DNA of 64,000 nucleotides from Berberis thunbergii (lineage: Eukaryota; Streptophyta; Magnoliopsida; Ranunculales; Berberidaceae), in assembly GCA_003290165.1 (NCBI GenBank), contig QNQO01000534.1, positions 186,001-250,000 on the forward strand. Direction: 5' to 3'. The notes under the pieces were generated by a model. The model saw nothing but the letters and a program-made list of their open reading frames with translations. It made no database searches and was not told the DNA's origin. Below, in pieces: positions 11,801-22,131 of this stretch. Position 1 is the first letter of the stretch. Each line of letters begins with the position of its first letter. The position numbers were made by a program, and so were the translations under genes.

Positions 11801-12600
11801 CTCTTGCCACTCAACTTCTCTTGAAGGCTCTGTTGTAGAGGAGCTAATGCTTCTAGATTGCATGGATTTTGTGAATCAAAATCTATGATTAACTTTATGA
11901 GACGTGCGATCTCAAAATTATCAGATACACAAACCCAAATTCTACTTTCAAAATGCCCTACTACCTGGCTATCTTTGAACACCTCCCGTGCAAGGGTGGT
12001 CTTGCCAAGTCCACCCATGCCCCATATTGAACAGATGAAAGTGTCTTCCTGGCTGCTCACTTTGTCCAGCAATTGCCTCTGACCACTTGGGTGGCGGCTA
12101 CGATGGGGAGGACATTGATCCAACAATAGCTTCACCAATTCTGCTCTGTCTTCATCTCTCCCATATACTATTGGTTCAGTTGGGAGATGGCCAGTTTCTC
12201 GATCGGGAGAGATTTCAGGTCTCTTTTTGCTGATTCCACGTTGCAGATGAAACCGAACCATGTCTCCAGCAAGTTCATCAAAACTCTCCATGAGCTCTTC
12301 GAGGGAATCAGTTACCTTTTCGGGCGCTAGTTGGCAATCTCGAAATTCCCACTCCTCCAAAACATCTTCAGCCTTGTAAGCTGCATCCTTTAGCTCCTTG
12401 AGCCATTCGTGAATCCCCGTATCAGCGACTTGCTTCTCCTCTGCATCGTTAAGGACATCTTTGATTGAAGACAGAGTTTTGGAAAGCTTCTTCATCTCTT
12501 TCTGGATACCCCGTGATTCACCAAATTTGTTCTTGATCAAAGATTTGAGCTTGTCAAACACCAATCCAACGAGCGGAGAGACAACCACTTGATATGCCAT
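8851..12600 (-). CDS. NLR-1: CC-NB-ARC-LRR disease-resistance-type protein, 1249 aa, intact
   Basis: Single-exon intracellular immune-receptor gene of the CNL class (RGA-like). The N-terminal coiled-coil domain (about 1-120) has the EDVID-type motif AYKAEDVLEEW (75-84). The NB-ARC has P-loop GMGGLGKTT (194-202), RNBS-A ESRIWVCVS, kinase-2 LLVLDDVW (269-276, with the W typical of CNLs), RNBS-B IIITTR, GLPL as CKGVPLAAKA (358-367), RNBS-D CFAYCSIFPKD and MHD (487-489). The LRR domain runs from about 575 to the end and begins with five near-identical 23-residue repeats. Every signature residue is present and no stop interrupts, so it could encode a working ATP/ADP-switch receptor. The effector it detects cannot be inferred. 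Start chosen at the ATG giving MAYQVVVSPL, shared with NLR-2. Stop is TAA at 8851. Confidence 0.95.
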   Translation of the reverse strand: MAYQVVVSPLVGLVFDKLKSLIKNKFGESRGIQKEMKKLSKTLSSIKDVLNDAEEKQVADTGIHEWLKELKDAAYKAEDVLEEWEFRDCQLAPEKVTDSLEELMESFDELAGDMVRFHLQRGISKKRPEISPDRETGHLPTEPIVYGRDEDRAELVKLLLDQCPPHRSRHPSGQRQLLDKVSSQEDTFICSIWGMGGLGKTTLAREVFKDSQVVGHFESRIWVCVSDNFEIARLIKLIIDFDSQNPCNLEALAPLQQSLQEKLSGKRFLLVLDDVWDDNQDKWNRLKGSLACGAKGSCIIITTRIKTVASIAGIHHRYELKVLSSEDCWLLFKQRAFGLENAERPSLVEIGKQIAAKCKGVPLAAKALGGLLRFENKESVWLLIRDSEIWELPEHHENDILSVLKLSYNHLSSPLKQCFAYCSIFPKDHRIDIADLIHKWMANGFIQPKGKFDLEDAGDEIFRALLWRSLFQEIEEDGDGNMITCKMHDFVHDLACHMATNECLALDVGNADTGSAGNITEGTRHLLLFGQQISPFDAGYTQTFSQSLRSLISLKHNFNVKEESASFFFALMRLRVLELHEYEIQVVPECIGEMIHLRYLDLSYNYIKSLPECIGEMIHLRYLDLSFNSIKSLPECIGEMIHLRYLNLSHNYIKSLPECIGEMIHLRYLDLSFNSIKSLPECIGEMIHLRYLNLSKNPIRSLPECICGLKNLQTMNVSWCHNLESLPKDTSRMINLRHLDIQGCDMLKSTPNDIGKLVCLQTLSFFIVGSENGCSIKELQELNHLGGELEIKKLENVKNSVESEEASLKSKKNLHSLKLSWSHHDPDEVQENVTEVIDGLQPYSNLRRFQVQGYRGVTFPSWLTVSAVPNLVEITLWGCSRCVRLPPLGRLPLLKMLRLYFMDSVRFIDDEVYGESGVKGFPSLEELSLLSMPNLEGLSSSVQAVTTQKLLLPCLKTLSLRDFPKLKGPVPLSSSLQNLRMSSLNETVLGNVRDLPCLSTLQIEDLNDLVSFPEGTLQTLTSLVWLAIYRCKKLIALPAELQSLTTLKTLCIQNCGELVSLGERNPSSLIELYIENCPSLKRLPKLNKTCLKRLDIEGCPELEFSTDDFEDLVVLEALVLYGVPKMREGFPEWLKQHATMIRYLQIVGCFSKEEENEVDLPEWIGTLTSLERLWIHGCRNRKVLPEGLRNLTALTSLRIFGCNEELERRCEEDKGEDWSKIAHVPHVEVTNKPWDLKEPSNYVVYSGSK
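10482..10840 (-). repeat. 69-bp tandem repeat encoding LRRs in NLR-1 (5 units)
   Basis: Five successive units of exactly 69 bp encode ECIGEMIHLRYL followed by x-LS-x-N-x-IKSLP. The consensus fits the plant LRR pattern LxxLxxLxLxxN. The units differ mainly at the variable positions after LRYL (DLSYNYI, DLSFNSI, NLSHNYI, DLSFNSI, NLSKNPI). The plus-strand landmark CCTATACATTCAGGTAATGA recurs every 69 bases. The homologous array in NLR-2 has 12 units. Confidence 0.95.
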
Positions 12601-12698
12601 CTAGCTCCTTTTGCAGAAAGTAATAAGTAGGATTGATAAGAGAAGGATCTCTCTGTGGTTTTCTTGTTTGCTAGAAGAAAGAAAATAAGGATACTTGA

Positions 12699-12987
12699 TC
12701 AACTATTAGATTTCAATCTCCACAGGTAATTAGTATTGGAATGGTTGTTGCCTGCTAGAGAAATAATTGAGCGAATAGAAACTATCAGACAACATGAATA
12801 TTGCTTTTCCTTTTCCATTGCTTTTCCTTGTGCTTTCGCTTTTAATTTTCCTTGCATTATTTCTGGTGGTCCCGTTTTGTAAGACTTTTGGTCTCTGATA
12901 GCAAAATATAAAGTAAGAATACCTCTTTTGATTGCACATCTATTGACATTTTCGATAATGAGATGTTTAACATTGGATGCTCCTTGA
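12699..12987. promoter_or_regulatory. 289-bp segment upstream of NLR-1, absent upstream of NLR-2
   Basis: Both NLR genes share about 95 bases upstream of the ATG, ending in GGATACTTGA. In NLR-1 a further 289 bases follow before the shared CTTGAGGT...GCCTTGCT resumes. In NLR-2 these are joined directly (62755-62775). The CTTGA at each side suggests loss in NLR-2 by recombination between short direct repeats, though insertion in NLR-1 is possible. It lies where a promoter or 5' leader would be, so expression may differ. No specific promoter motif is claimed. Confidence 0.6.
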
Positions 12988-13281
12988 GGTTAGCCTTGCT
13001 CAATTAACAGTTAGGTTTGCTACATTATCTTCGTTTGTTTGATTGACTATCAAATGGTTGATATTCACGTTATAGAAAGTAACAAAACTTCATGCAATCT
13101 GAATTTCAACTTGTACCACATGAACTCAATGCCAGATATGTTTACTTATTTATTATTTATTATTTATTTATTCGGTATAAAATGTATCTTAATCCTAATC
13201 TCATCAGTGACAATAATAGGCTTGACTTGACTTGCTATGGAGAATTATTGGTTTTGGAGTTGGTTTCTGAATGGTTGTTGG

Positions 13282-13612
13282 GTCCCTTCGATCTGCTTTT
13301 GCTTGCTTGGAGGTTGTAAAAATTATGTGGTCATGGAAAGAGATAAGGTAAAGGCCAGCAGACAACATGTTATCCCTTGAAATGATATTCCTACTTTACA
13401 GACTGGATGCAATCATCCTGCCTAAGAAGCTTGAATTTCATGGAAAAATCTAGGATGCCTGTCCCTTCGATCTGCTTTTGATTGGAGGTTGTGAAAATTA
13501 TGTGGTCATGGAAAGAGATAAGGTAAAGGCCAGCAGACAACGCGTTATCACTTGAAATGATATTCCTACTTTACAGACTGGATGCAATCATCCTGCCTAA
13601 GAAGCTTGAATC
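13282..13612. repeat. 179-bp tandem duplication upstream of NLR-1
   Basis: The stretch from GTCCCTTCGATCTGCTTTTG to AGAAGCTTGAAT occurs at 13282-13460 and again at 13461-13612 with few changes. Copy 2 has it once (63058-63190). It is non-coding. Confidence 0.85.
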
Positions 13613-13984
13613 TCCTTCATAGCGAAGTCAATGACAGAGAAAATTGAAAGGAAGAAATTGATAGATGTTGCTTAATATAGCTTACTAACCCTTTTTTTCT
13701 CATTTCTTCATGTGTTATAATCCTCAACTTGTAAAGACATGAAGAAGAAGAAAAGGGTCTAACAGGTAGAAGGCCCTTGATATCCTCTACAAGCAACTTC
13801 AGATACACAAACTTAAGGGCTATAGCTAGTGAAAGGCAGACTAGAGCGACCTACATTGAAATGAATTCTCAAGAGGAATATTATCTAGTATTTAAATTTT
13901 AAAAAAACATTTCAAATGTTTAGTCTTGATTCTGTAGCTTCACGCAAGCATTTATAATTCAGTGGTGTGTACTGTTTTCATGTC

Positions 13985-15404
13985 TGAACGACCAGGGGCG
14001 GAGTTAGGATTGCAGATAAAGGGGGGCAAATGATACATAACTATTTACGAAAATATTAAAAAAATTGAGTTTTTACAACTATATTTTGCAATCATGGTGA
14101 CATGGCGTGATTGTGAAAGAAAGATGATTAATTCAACTATACAAACAATATACATGGTGCCAATGGTGTTATGGCCTAGTGATTAGGGCTGTGTGGGTTT
14201 GTCCCCCACGTCCTAGCTTCGAATCCCACCTGCAGCATGGTTATTTTCTAATGGGTGTTGACCTATAGGTCGCCTAGTTGATAGGTTATGGGATCCTTAA
14301 AAACCCCTTCCTTTTTTTTACTTAGAGAAAACAAAAACATGCATGGTGGTATACGATGGGAGTTGGTGAGGAGCAGACATCTGACTTTCTTTCTACGGTA
14401 TAGTCCAAGGAGTAGTAGCAGTAGTAGCTGGACTGGACTGGATGGATTCAAGTGAATTTGTTGGACAACAATTTTATTTTTGGAATCCTCCTTCCTCTTC
14501 TCCTCTTGCTTTATCTGTCTGTTTTTCTCTTCTTCTCTGAAACTCATTCCTGAGTCAGAGCCTCCGAGGATAACACTTACACAACCAACCCACTCTCTTT
14601 TATCTTCTTATTCTTGTATGTCTTCTCAGAAGGGAAATATATGTGTGTGTATAAAGAGAGAGAATTTTCTTCTTTTAGGCTAGCTCAGGCGAAGCAGACA
14701 AACAACAGCTTAGCCGAATCAACCTATGACCATCATGATTTTTCAACCGCCCAAACCTAAATGATTACTTTTGATTTTGAAAGATCAGAGAGAAAACAAA
14801 GCAGATCAGATCCCAACCCCTGAATTAATGTAATATGTTAACTAATATTTTATCACTCTTACCACCATATGCTAGTTGAGTCTGAGGTAAGATCATCTTA
14901 ATTCTTTATTTTCTTTATTTTTTTAACAAAATAAAAGAAAACCAATGATGATGTATAATTTCCCTCGAATCCCCAACCCATTTAAAAATTTTAATTTGAA
15001 TATGATCACATGCATCCCAAAGCAAACCCACCATGTATGGTACTTTTCTTATGGTCTCTTTGTTGCTCTCTGTGTGCGTAGGGGTGAATGAGTTAAATGA
15101 GTTGGTGGTAATTAAGAGAGATATTAAAAAAAAAAAGAGGGTGGGAATTAAAAAAAAAAAAAAAGAGAGATATTAAAAAATGGAGTATTGAAGTGGGATT
15201 GGTGAGGGTGAAGTTTAAAAAATAAAATTGTTGGTTTAATTTTTAGTGGAGTTAGAAGTCAAGATTTCATACAAAGAGGGGCAACATAAAATTTTAAAGG
15301 GGGGCAATGAAAAAAATATGAGTAATTTAGCGACATTTTTTTAAAAGATAAGGGGGGCAATTGCCCCCCCTTACCTCACACATAAATCCGCCACTGTGAA
15401 CGAC
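13985..15404. mobile_element. Non-autonomous hAT element (13993-15396) with 8-bp target duplication
   Basis: TGAACGAC at 13985-13992 is repeated at 15397-15404. The element begins CAGGGGCGGA and ends TCCGCCACTG, an imperfect terminal inverted repeat of the plant hAT type. Segmental copy 2 (near 63585) and copy 3 (near 31518) both carry the uninterrupted site GAACGACCCATCTT, so the insertion is proven and is younger than both duplications. The 1404-bp body is AT-rich with A-runs near 15125-15180 and no transposase. The ends are related to those of the larger hAT at 24487. Confidence 0.93.
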
Positions 15405-15405
15405 C

Positions 15406-16694
15406 CATCTTTAGTGAAACCGCGTGATATTTAAGAGATATTTCATCTCTTTGCAAACACTATCCAATGAGACACTACTACTACTTGAACATTTGTACTT
15501 GCCATTTCTTCTTTAAAAAAACCAGGGGAAGTCTCTCTGGCTATCAATTCTCTCCAGTGCTGGGTAGATTTGTAAGAATAAGAAAAAAAATGAATATTCC
15601 TCTCATGGGGTCTAAATTTCTAGAGGTGAAAGGATATGTCTTGCTTTTCCAAAGATATGTCATGGATGCCGAGTTTTTCCTTCAATGGGACCTAAATCAC
15701 CATATTATTTGAACAATATAGGGTTACTATAAGATAAGGCAAAGAAAACAGACATTGAAATTGAAACTAGAGTTACTTGAAGTAACATTCCATCCAACAA
15801 AAAGAAGAGAGAGAACATGATGAAAATCAATTCAGAACACTTCAATGGAAGGTAAAAGACTTTTAAGTTCATTGTCCCTTTCATGAAGTTGCTAAATCTT
15901 TTTACTGTATAATATGTTAAAAAAAGGGTAAAAACGGCAGAGATCCGCGAAGATCGAATTTAATACAAAATTGGCTGGCATTTGGCAAGTGGTGAAGTTG
16001 CTTGCAAGGATAATTAAATGGCCAACTACGGGTTCAGAATAATTAAATGGTCAATTGGGAAGAACAAGAGTTTCAGATTTCGAGGAAACAGACAACATGC
16101 TTAACGTAACCGTTTGAATTTATACGAGTTTCCAACTTTGAGCCACAAAATTTCATACTGACAAATTGAATCCAATAAAAGGAAAAGTAGTAACAAACAT
16201 GAATAAAATCTGTACTTGAGAACTGTATGAAGTTCCTTCGCTTGAGATATTATGAGTATTGGTTTCTGCACAAAGCTCTTTGGCAGTAATAATTTCAAGA
16301 ACCTACAATACAGATATTAGTAAAAATAAGTATACAACGAGTTGTGAACCTTGGCCCAATAGTTAAATATGTTAATACAAGTTGGCATGACGAAAAAATT
16401 GCATTACGTAGCTTCATATAAACTGCTCTACAGCATGACCAGCTACTGCAATTTTGGAGGAAGGGAAAACATAAAAAATGGTAGAAGTGATGGCGCCATA
16501 TTATACACACAAGGTGGATCTCGAGTAGACGAATTTCACTATGTACAGAAACCTCGAACACCTGAAACCGCCTCTGCCCATCATTTACACACGATCTCCC
16601 TTTCTTGCTGCCATCTCAACGGCCTTCATCTGACATGAAGCAAAGGCCAAAATTTACGGTTCTCATCTCAACAGTGTATTCAGACAGAACCATC
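15406..16694. repeat. Intergenic to the UPF2 stop codon; 15770-16540 is copied at 37160-38035
   Basis: No gene is supported here. 15406-15760 continues the NLR upstream flank shared with copies 2 and 3. From the shared CATCCAACAAAAAGAAGAGAG (about 15790 and 37165) to GACGAATTTC (about 16540 and 38030) the sequence is duplicated. This includes what is probably the UPF2 3' untranslated region, so the third copy once included the 3' end of the UPF2 locus. Confidence 0.7.
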
Positions 16695-17690
16695 TCACCT
16701 CCTCCTGCCATAATAGAAACCACCACCACCTTGAATATAGCCATGCTGCTGCCGGTGACGTGCTCCAGTAGATCTTCCACCTGTTCCATCCCATGTACTG
16801 CCGCGGCCAGTCGGTCTTCCCCCAGTTTGTATCCAGTTTGACAATTGTGTCCCCACTCCATTTAGCTCCTCCTCTTCCCTGTCATTGTATTCTAAGATCA
16901 GCCGCTTGATGTTCTGCTTCTCTTCCAACTCAGCAGCCTCTTTCTGCTTTGTGCTCTGCACCAGTGAGGAATCTCTGGGAATAAACATCTGTTTTGTCTG
17001 CTGCTTGTTACCTCGCTTTACAAGCACCTTGACGCACACTTCCTTGTTCCCTTCGCCTCCATCTTCATCCAATGTTTCATCTCCACTTTCGCCTTCGCCC
17101 TTTACATGATGATCCTTTGTTGGACCTTCAAACACATTCATTGGTATCATCATGTTTAATGACGGTCTTGCCCGTAATTCCAGCTTCCTTGAATCCAAGC
17201 TTTCTTGCATTAGAGCCCTCAACTCCTTGTCAAACTCTGCTTCTTCCTGAGGGTCCACTTCTACTACCTTCTGTCTAACTTGAACTTCATCATCTTCGTC
17301 AGAAGCAGCATGTCCGCCACCATCTTCATCATCAGCATCGCTCTCGCATTCGTCATCCTGGTTCTCAGATTTGTCCTCGTACATGTCTTCCTCATCTTCA
17401 TGTCCCTCCATGTTGGTACTGCCACTTCCTGAATCACTCTCGCTGTCTCCTGCATCGTCATGTCCTCTGCCATTTTCTTCAATTCCATTTGCTTGGACTC
17501 GTCCATTTGATGAAACACTGGAGGTCATTCGTCCCGGAGGCTTGCAGTTTTCAGTGTCAGAATGCTTCTCGTTATTAGTCTTATCGGTTGAGAAATTGCG
17601 ATCATGTTCTTCAAGTTCCACAAGTGCAACATTAACCTCCTCAATGGATGAATATCTTGTCATGTTAGGGCGTAAAACAGCAAACAGATC
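16695..17690 (-). CDS. UPF2: UPF2 last exon: acidic linker and UPF1-binding C-terminus
   Basis: Reads DLFAVLRPNMTRYSSIEEVN at the end of the third MIF4G domain. A long acidic stretch follows (runs of D/E such as DDEDGGGHAASDEDDE), then FDKELRALMQESLDSRKLEL, the conserved UPF1-interacting segment, and a Gly/Arg-rich tail ending GGGGFYYGRRR before the stop at 16695. The acceptor is TTTGCAG/GATCTG at 17690. All 331 codons are open. Taken alone this exon looks functional. The damage lies upstream. Confidence 0.9.
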   Translation of the reverse strand, partial: DLFAVLRPNMTRYSSIEEVNVALVELEEHDRNFSTDKTNNEKHSDTENCKPPGRMTSSVSSNGRVQANGIEENGRGHDDAGDSESDSGSGSTNMEGHEDEEDMYEDKSENQDDECESDADDEDGGGHAASDEDDEVQVRQKVVEVDPQEEAEFDKELRALMQESLDSRKLELRARPSLNMMIPMNVFEGPTKDHHVKGEGESGDETLDEDGGEGNKEVCVKVLVKRGNKQQTKQMFIPRDSSLVQSTKQKEAAELEEKQNIKRLILEYNDREEEELNGVGTQLSNWIQTGGRPTGRGSTWDGTGGRSTGARHRQQHGYIQGGGGFYYGRRR

Positions 17691-18053
17691 CTGCAAATAT
17701 GTCAATAGAAAGATTAACATGCAGGCTAAAAGGAAACTGCAATCAGAATTATGACAAATTTCAAGCGTCTAATTACATGAACCTTTATATACAAAGCTAT
17801 CAGGACAGGCATTAAAATGCAAAAAGGATTTTGTGACAGAGCATAGCCCAACTCCAATATAGGCGAAGTTGATCATTTGTTAAGTAATATTGCAGAGAAG
17901 GGGCAACAACTCAGTAATTTGTATTTTTACTATGTATGCCTTCAACACTACAGTCCATGTACCTTTGGTACCCCAGTCCACTCGGTGGCACAATTTAGAA
18001 ACTAGTAAAACACTAACGCCAAATAATCTAGTTTGAAGATAGCAAAAACGAAC

Positions 18054-18239
18054 CTGCAGATCAAACTCTATGTCCAGTGGAATTGAACCTTTGTTGAGAA
18101 TGTACCGCTGAAAGTATATAAGGAATCTATCAAGCTTCTTCTTAGAAGAACCACGATCAAAGTAGTGTCCACATGTCTGTAGAAGTGTTATAATCATCCT
18201 GATTCTGAAACAATCTTCCGGTGGGTCCAGAACATCTTG
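18054..18239 (-). CDS. UPF2: UPF2 exon: QDVLDPPEDC to FDLQ
   Basis: 62 codons, open. The exon includes CGHYFDRGSSKKKLDRFL, a highly conserved part of the third MIF4G domain, which binds UPF3. The donor is CTGCAG/GTTCG. The acceptor is TTATAAAG/CAAGATG. The phase joins correctly to the last exon. Confidence 0.88.
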
Positions 18240-18710
18240 CTTTATAACATGAAAATGAAAATAATGATTACTATGTGGAGATTTTAAAAGCATAAATCAT
18301 AAAGGCTAAGATAAAACAGTAACCCTCTATCTACATGAAACCACCATATAACCGCAGCGTCCACAATAATACATCATTTAGTCCATTTTCCTTCTCCATT
18401 TGAATATGATCCACTTTATTACAAGCCAGCAGCATTTTCTTCTCAAATTGAATACCAATAATAGAAATGGACAAAATTTTAAGTTTGGTGGACCCTCTAA
18501 GATCAGTTGTTCACAAAGATGGCGATTATGGGGGGGATCTGCTGGTCTATTTTCTTTTCTCTTCTTCGTTTCCCCTCGAGTGAAATCCTTTTTTTAGAAG
18601 CTTATAGAAGATAATCTCCCAGTGGATTCCTTTAGGAGTTATTCCACAAAATTGGTAGGGTGGTTTCAGTCTTTGAGGTTAGAAAGAAAGGGCTTCTCCA
18701 TTTGAAATCT

Positions 18711-18800
18711 GTGACATGGGGCTAATGGGTAAACTTGCATTTCGGTAATGATGTGACATGGAGCTAATTGGGTAAACTTGCATTTTGGTAATGAATATTA
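18711..18800. repeat. Short tandem duplication in a UPF2 intron
   Basis: GTGACATGG-GCTAAT-GGTAAACTTGCATTT occurs twice in a row, about 44 bases each, with small differences. It is intronic and has no evident function. Confidence 0.7.
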
Positions 18801-19259
18801 TTTACTGCAGGTTCTCTTGAGCTCTTTTTATTCTTTGGTTTACTTCTATTCCCGCAAACTTGTATTCATATTCTAAAAAAAAAATTTCATTACCAAAACT
18901 TGTCTCTGTTACTAATAGCATGTCAAACTTTAAAGACTAAAATGGAAGTGAAACGGACTGAGAAGCAAACATACACAAGATTTGAGTGCATAGGAACCAT
19001 TTTAGAAAAGAAAATAAAACAAAAAAAATAAAGCTTCTAACTTTCAGTCTTTGTAGAGAATAAACCTACACAACATTCCAAATCATAATTGTATTTCATT
19101 TTTAAAATAAATAAATAAATAGTTATTATTGAAGATTGGTGCACAAATTGTTGGTTATTTTGGCTCCGCTTGGTACATTGTAATATAATGCATTTTCCAA
19201 ACTGATGCAATTGCAAATTCATGCCAATGCATTAGTTTGCATTGCATTAATTCATAATA

Positions 19260-19605
19260 CGTTACTCTACGAGCGGTTGGGCCGCCTAGACGAGGCCTAG
19301 GCACTAGGCTGAGAGCCACCCAGGTGCGCGCTTGGTAGTAATTACTATTCTAAAAATCATTCTAGGCAGGCAACATGCTTGGGTTTTTGAAAAAATAAAA
19401 ATATTTTCAATTCGAAAAAAATAAAAATTAAGACTTTTTTTTATACATTTTGCATATATATCTTGGCATTGAATTAGAAGTAATTTATATGTTATTGTGC
19501 TCAACTTTTATAAATATAATAAATAAATAATAACCTCCTAGACCCTTGAGCGTTAATCCCCTGCTCGTCGCTTGCCTACTGCCTAGCGATTTTTAGAACA
19601 CTAAT
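19260..19605. mobile_element. Degenerate hAT-type MITE with CTAGGCG-rich ends in a UPF2 intron
   Basis: The right end reads GCCTAGCGATTTTTAGAACACTA. The left part has GGGCCGCCTAGACGAGGCCTAG. This composition and end resemble the element at 46906-50496, which begins with TTCTAAAAGCGCTAGGCGG. Boundaries and target duplication could not be fixed. Confidence 0.5.
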
Positions 19606-19619
19606 AGTAACTGGAAAAA

Positions 19620-20215
19620 AATTGATGATATCATTCAAGGGCATAGTCATGGTGTCGGTGATTGTGTTCTGGTGATGGTGCTTGTAGATGCGGGCGATGA
19701 TGGTGGCGGTGGCGGCGGTCATGGTGGTGGTGATGATTGTGGTGGCTATGGTGGTTGTGGTGGTGGTGGTTATAGTAAGATACGGTGTGGTGATCGTGAA
19801 GGTGGTGGTGGAAACGGTGGTGGTTGTAATGGTTTTGTTATGGCGGCGGCATCGGTGGTAGTAGCAGTGATGGTAGTGGTAACGACAATGGCAGTAGTGG
19901 CGGTTGTTATGTTATGGCGATCATGGTGGTGGCGAGCAATGGCGGCGATTATGGTTGTAGTAGTGAGGTGGTGCTAGTTTCGATGATTATGCTATGGTAG
20001 TGGTGGTGGGGGTGGTGGAGGTGGCGGCAGCGGTAGTTGTGATGGTTATGTTATGGCTGTCGTGGTGTAGGTTATGGTAATTATGCTATGGTAGTAGTGG
20101 TGATGGCAGCGGCGATGGCGGTTGTGATGGTTATGGTATCGTGGTCGTGGCAGTGGTAGTGGTGCGATGGTAGTTATGAAGGTGTTGGTGGTTAGGGTGT
20201 TTATGAATTAGTTGA
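19620..20215. repeat. Imperfect GGT/GGC trinucleotide repeat in a UPF2 intron
   Basis: About 600 bases are dominated by GGT, GGC and GAT triplets (19672-20210), strongly G-biased on the plus strand. An open frame rich in Gly and Val runs across it, but this follows from the repeat and is not evidence of a gene. The G-run density could allow G-quadruplex structures. Confidence 0.85.
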
Positions 20216-20826
20216 GAGTAAAATTTGAGTAAGAGGAAATGACAATAGTTTTGCAAAAATAATGCAGTAGATTTTGTCTCACAAAATTTAGCAGAATTTT
20301 ATAACTAGGAGATGTGGAGGTCCTGAATTAAAATTCCAATAACCATTTTTTGTAAAATCAACCAAGCGTGTAACCACCATAAACTTTTACATTATGCATT
20401 GTTTTACCATGAACCAAGCGGAGCCTTTATATGATTACTTGACATTGACTAGTACTCCTTGAGTTACTAAAAGTAAAAGTAAACATGTAACCTTCCACAT
20501 AACATTGCTGCCAAAAGTTTCTGAATTATCTTTTGGAATGCGAAAGTTTATAATAACTAGGAGAAAAGCTCCTCTATCTTGGCAGAAAAGAAAAAAAAAA
20601 AAACACACCGGACAAGTTTTTTTTATCATTTATCAAGAATCAATGATATCACATATAACAATGTAGGTGCTCGAAAACTTACTATGAAAAGTCAACAATA
20701 CAACAATCACAATTCAGAGATTGAAAATTTTAAACTGGAACCGCGAGGCCATGTAAACCTCTCAAGAAACATAACTAGAAAAAAAAGTGTAATCTAATTA
20801 TGGGTTGCCAGAGCGGACATTCATAC

Positions 20827-21001
20827 ATCGGCTGTGTCGTGGCCAAACACGAGAATCAAACAAAGCGTTTAAAATATGACGGAAGAGTCTATATGTTCAT
20901 AGTTGTAAAGCTCTCCTAAGAAACGCGTATGTGCTATGCGTCTTAATTTGCTGTAAGCTATACTCATTCAATTCCAAACCCAATCTTATCTCCTCAAGAA
21001 C
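20827..21001 (-). pseudogene. UPF2: UPF2 exon with 4-bp insertion and premature stop
   Basis: The exon starts VLEEIRLGLELNEY after CACAG. Near 20943-20948, after codons for LQQ, four extra bases precede the codons for RRIAH, so the actual frame ends at TGA 20897-20899. If the insertion is ignored, the conserved RFLGELYNYEHIDSSVIF appears, but a TAA at 20869-20871 then replaces the expected Glu codon. The exon is 175 bp, against 171 bp expected for the 57 family residues, consistent with the insertion. Two independent lesions make a sequencing error unlikely. Confidence 0.88.
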
Positions 21002-21808
21002 CTGTGACCATGAAATGATAAATATTAAAACAAATGCTATCAAGAAATATACATCACTAAGTACAATACAAGCTGCACTACAAACCGCATTAACTATTTT
21101 GTATAATTCCTTGACCATTCTACTTTCCCCCATGATTCCATTAATTTAAAGTGAGTGGAGCATTAGCTTTCATGGCACCTGTCAACTTACAAGACTTGAG
21201 GACCAAGATAGTTCTTTATGGCATAATTCCAATAGAAAGAAACCTGTTCTAAAGTTATGTAAATAAATTTTTACAACAAATTACAATGAAGACTGGCTGA
21301 CACACATAATAACTTTGTAGCACACTGGTGGGTGTGCATGTGTGTTGCACGTGTTTCTCACGTGGCCGTGAATTCATCAATAGTAAAGTTAAAAGTTTAA
21401 TATATACTATATTGCTCCAGTATGAATTATCTTAATTTTTTTTTATAATTTTACTAAACTGTTTTGTGACTTTTATTAGTGTTTTCAATAAATTCAAAAG
21501 CAAAGAAATTAAGGTGCCATATAGCACACTTTCATTCAGAAAGTTAAAATCTACCAAGTTATGATAATGACCGTGAGGATTGAAACCTCCTTAAATTTTA
21601 GAGAGCTTTAACTTCCACGGCTATTACTATAAGTTCAAATCACAAAACTTTTTATCTAATTACTTTATCAAGGATAAGAAGCTGTTTCTTTAAATTTAAA
21701 ATGGGTTTCACAATGAAAAGCATTAATTCAGTCAAGACCATCCCACTAGGAGAACCTTAAAATGGTACAATCATACAGGTGAAGAGTAAGAAAAAAAAAG
21801 GCACAAAC

Positions 21809-22027
21809 CTCATCAACAACTGCCACGGCAAATTCATCATGGTAGCGACTCAAACCAGCAGTAAGTGAAGCAATGAGGTGAACTTGACTGTATTTTCCCC
21901 TGTGAACCTTCATAAAGCATTTTAAGAGGTATGATTCACATTCACTCCAGGGTAACTTGCGCAGCTGCCTCAAAACATGCTCAATGGAGGACTTATCAAG
22001 GTCAGTGAAAAGCAATTTCCTGATGTA
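21809..22027 (-). CDS. UPF2: UPF2 exon: YIRKLLFTDL to AVVDE
   Basis: 73 open codons, containing EHVLRQLRKLPWSECESYLL and LIASLTAGLSRYHDEFAV, part of the third MIF4G domain. Acceptor TTACAG/TACATC, donor GATGAG/GTTTGT. It joins in phase to the exon on each side. Confidence 0.9.
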
Positions 22028-22131
22028 CTGTAATATAGAAAGTAGTGAGTATTGATGTCAAAAAGAAGACACAGATGATCATATTAATGAACTCCAACTG
22101 ATTCATCCAAGACAACTGTGAATCTCTATAC

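Larger units (their letters stand above)
1246..15800. repeat. Segmental duplication, copy 1 (contains NLR-1)
   Basis: From 1246 this stretch is colinear with 43147-64000. Long runs are near-identical: 1246-5040 with 43147-46905; 5041-5270 with 50500-50750; 5271-6590 with 52017-53330; 7840-8850 with 57400-58420; then the NLR genes and the flank upstream of their start codons. The copies differ by clean insertions: hAT 13993-15396 here; 46906-50496, 50756-52008 and about 54523-55955 in copy 2. Apart from NLR-1 the block looks non-coding. The piece 13305-15800 has a third, partial copy at 31380-31942. Confidence 0.9.

Noticed and set aside
9098..12082. Several plus-strand frames of 67-98 codons opposite NLR-1, repeated opposite NLR-2
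   Set aside because: They are antisense shadows of the NLR coding sequence; their conservation is explained by the NLR gene.
19672..19977. Open frame encoding a Gly-rich protein
   Set aside because: It is a by-product of the GGT/GGC repeat, in an intron on the opposite strand, with no start context or homologue.
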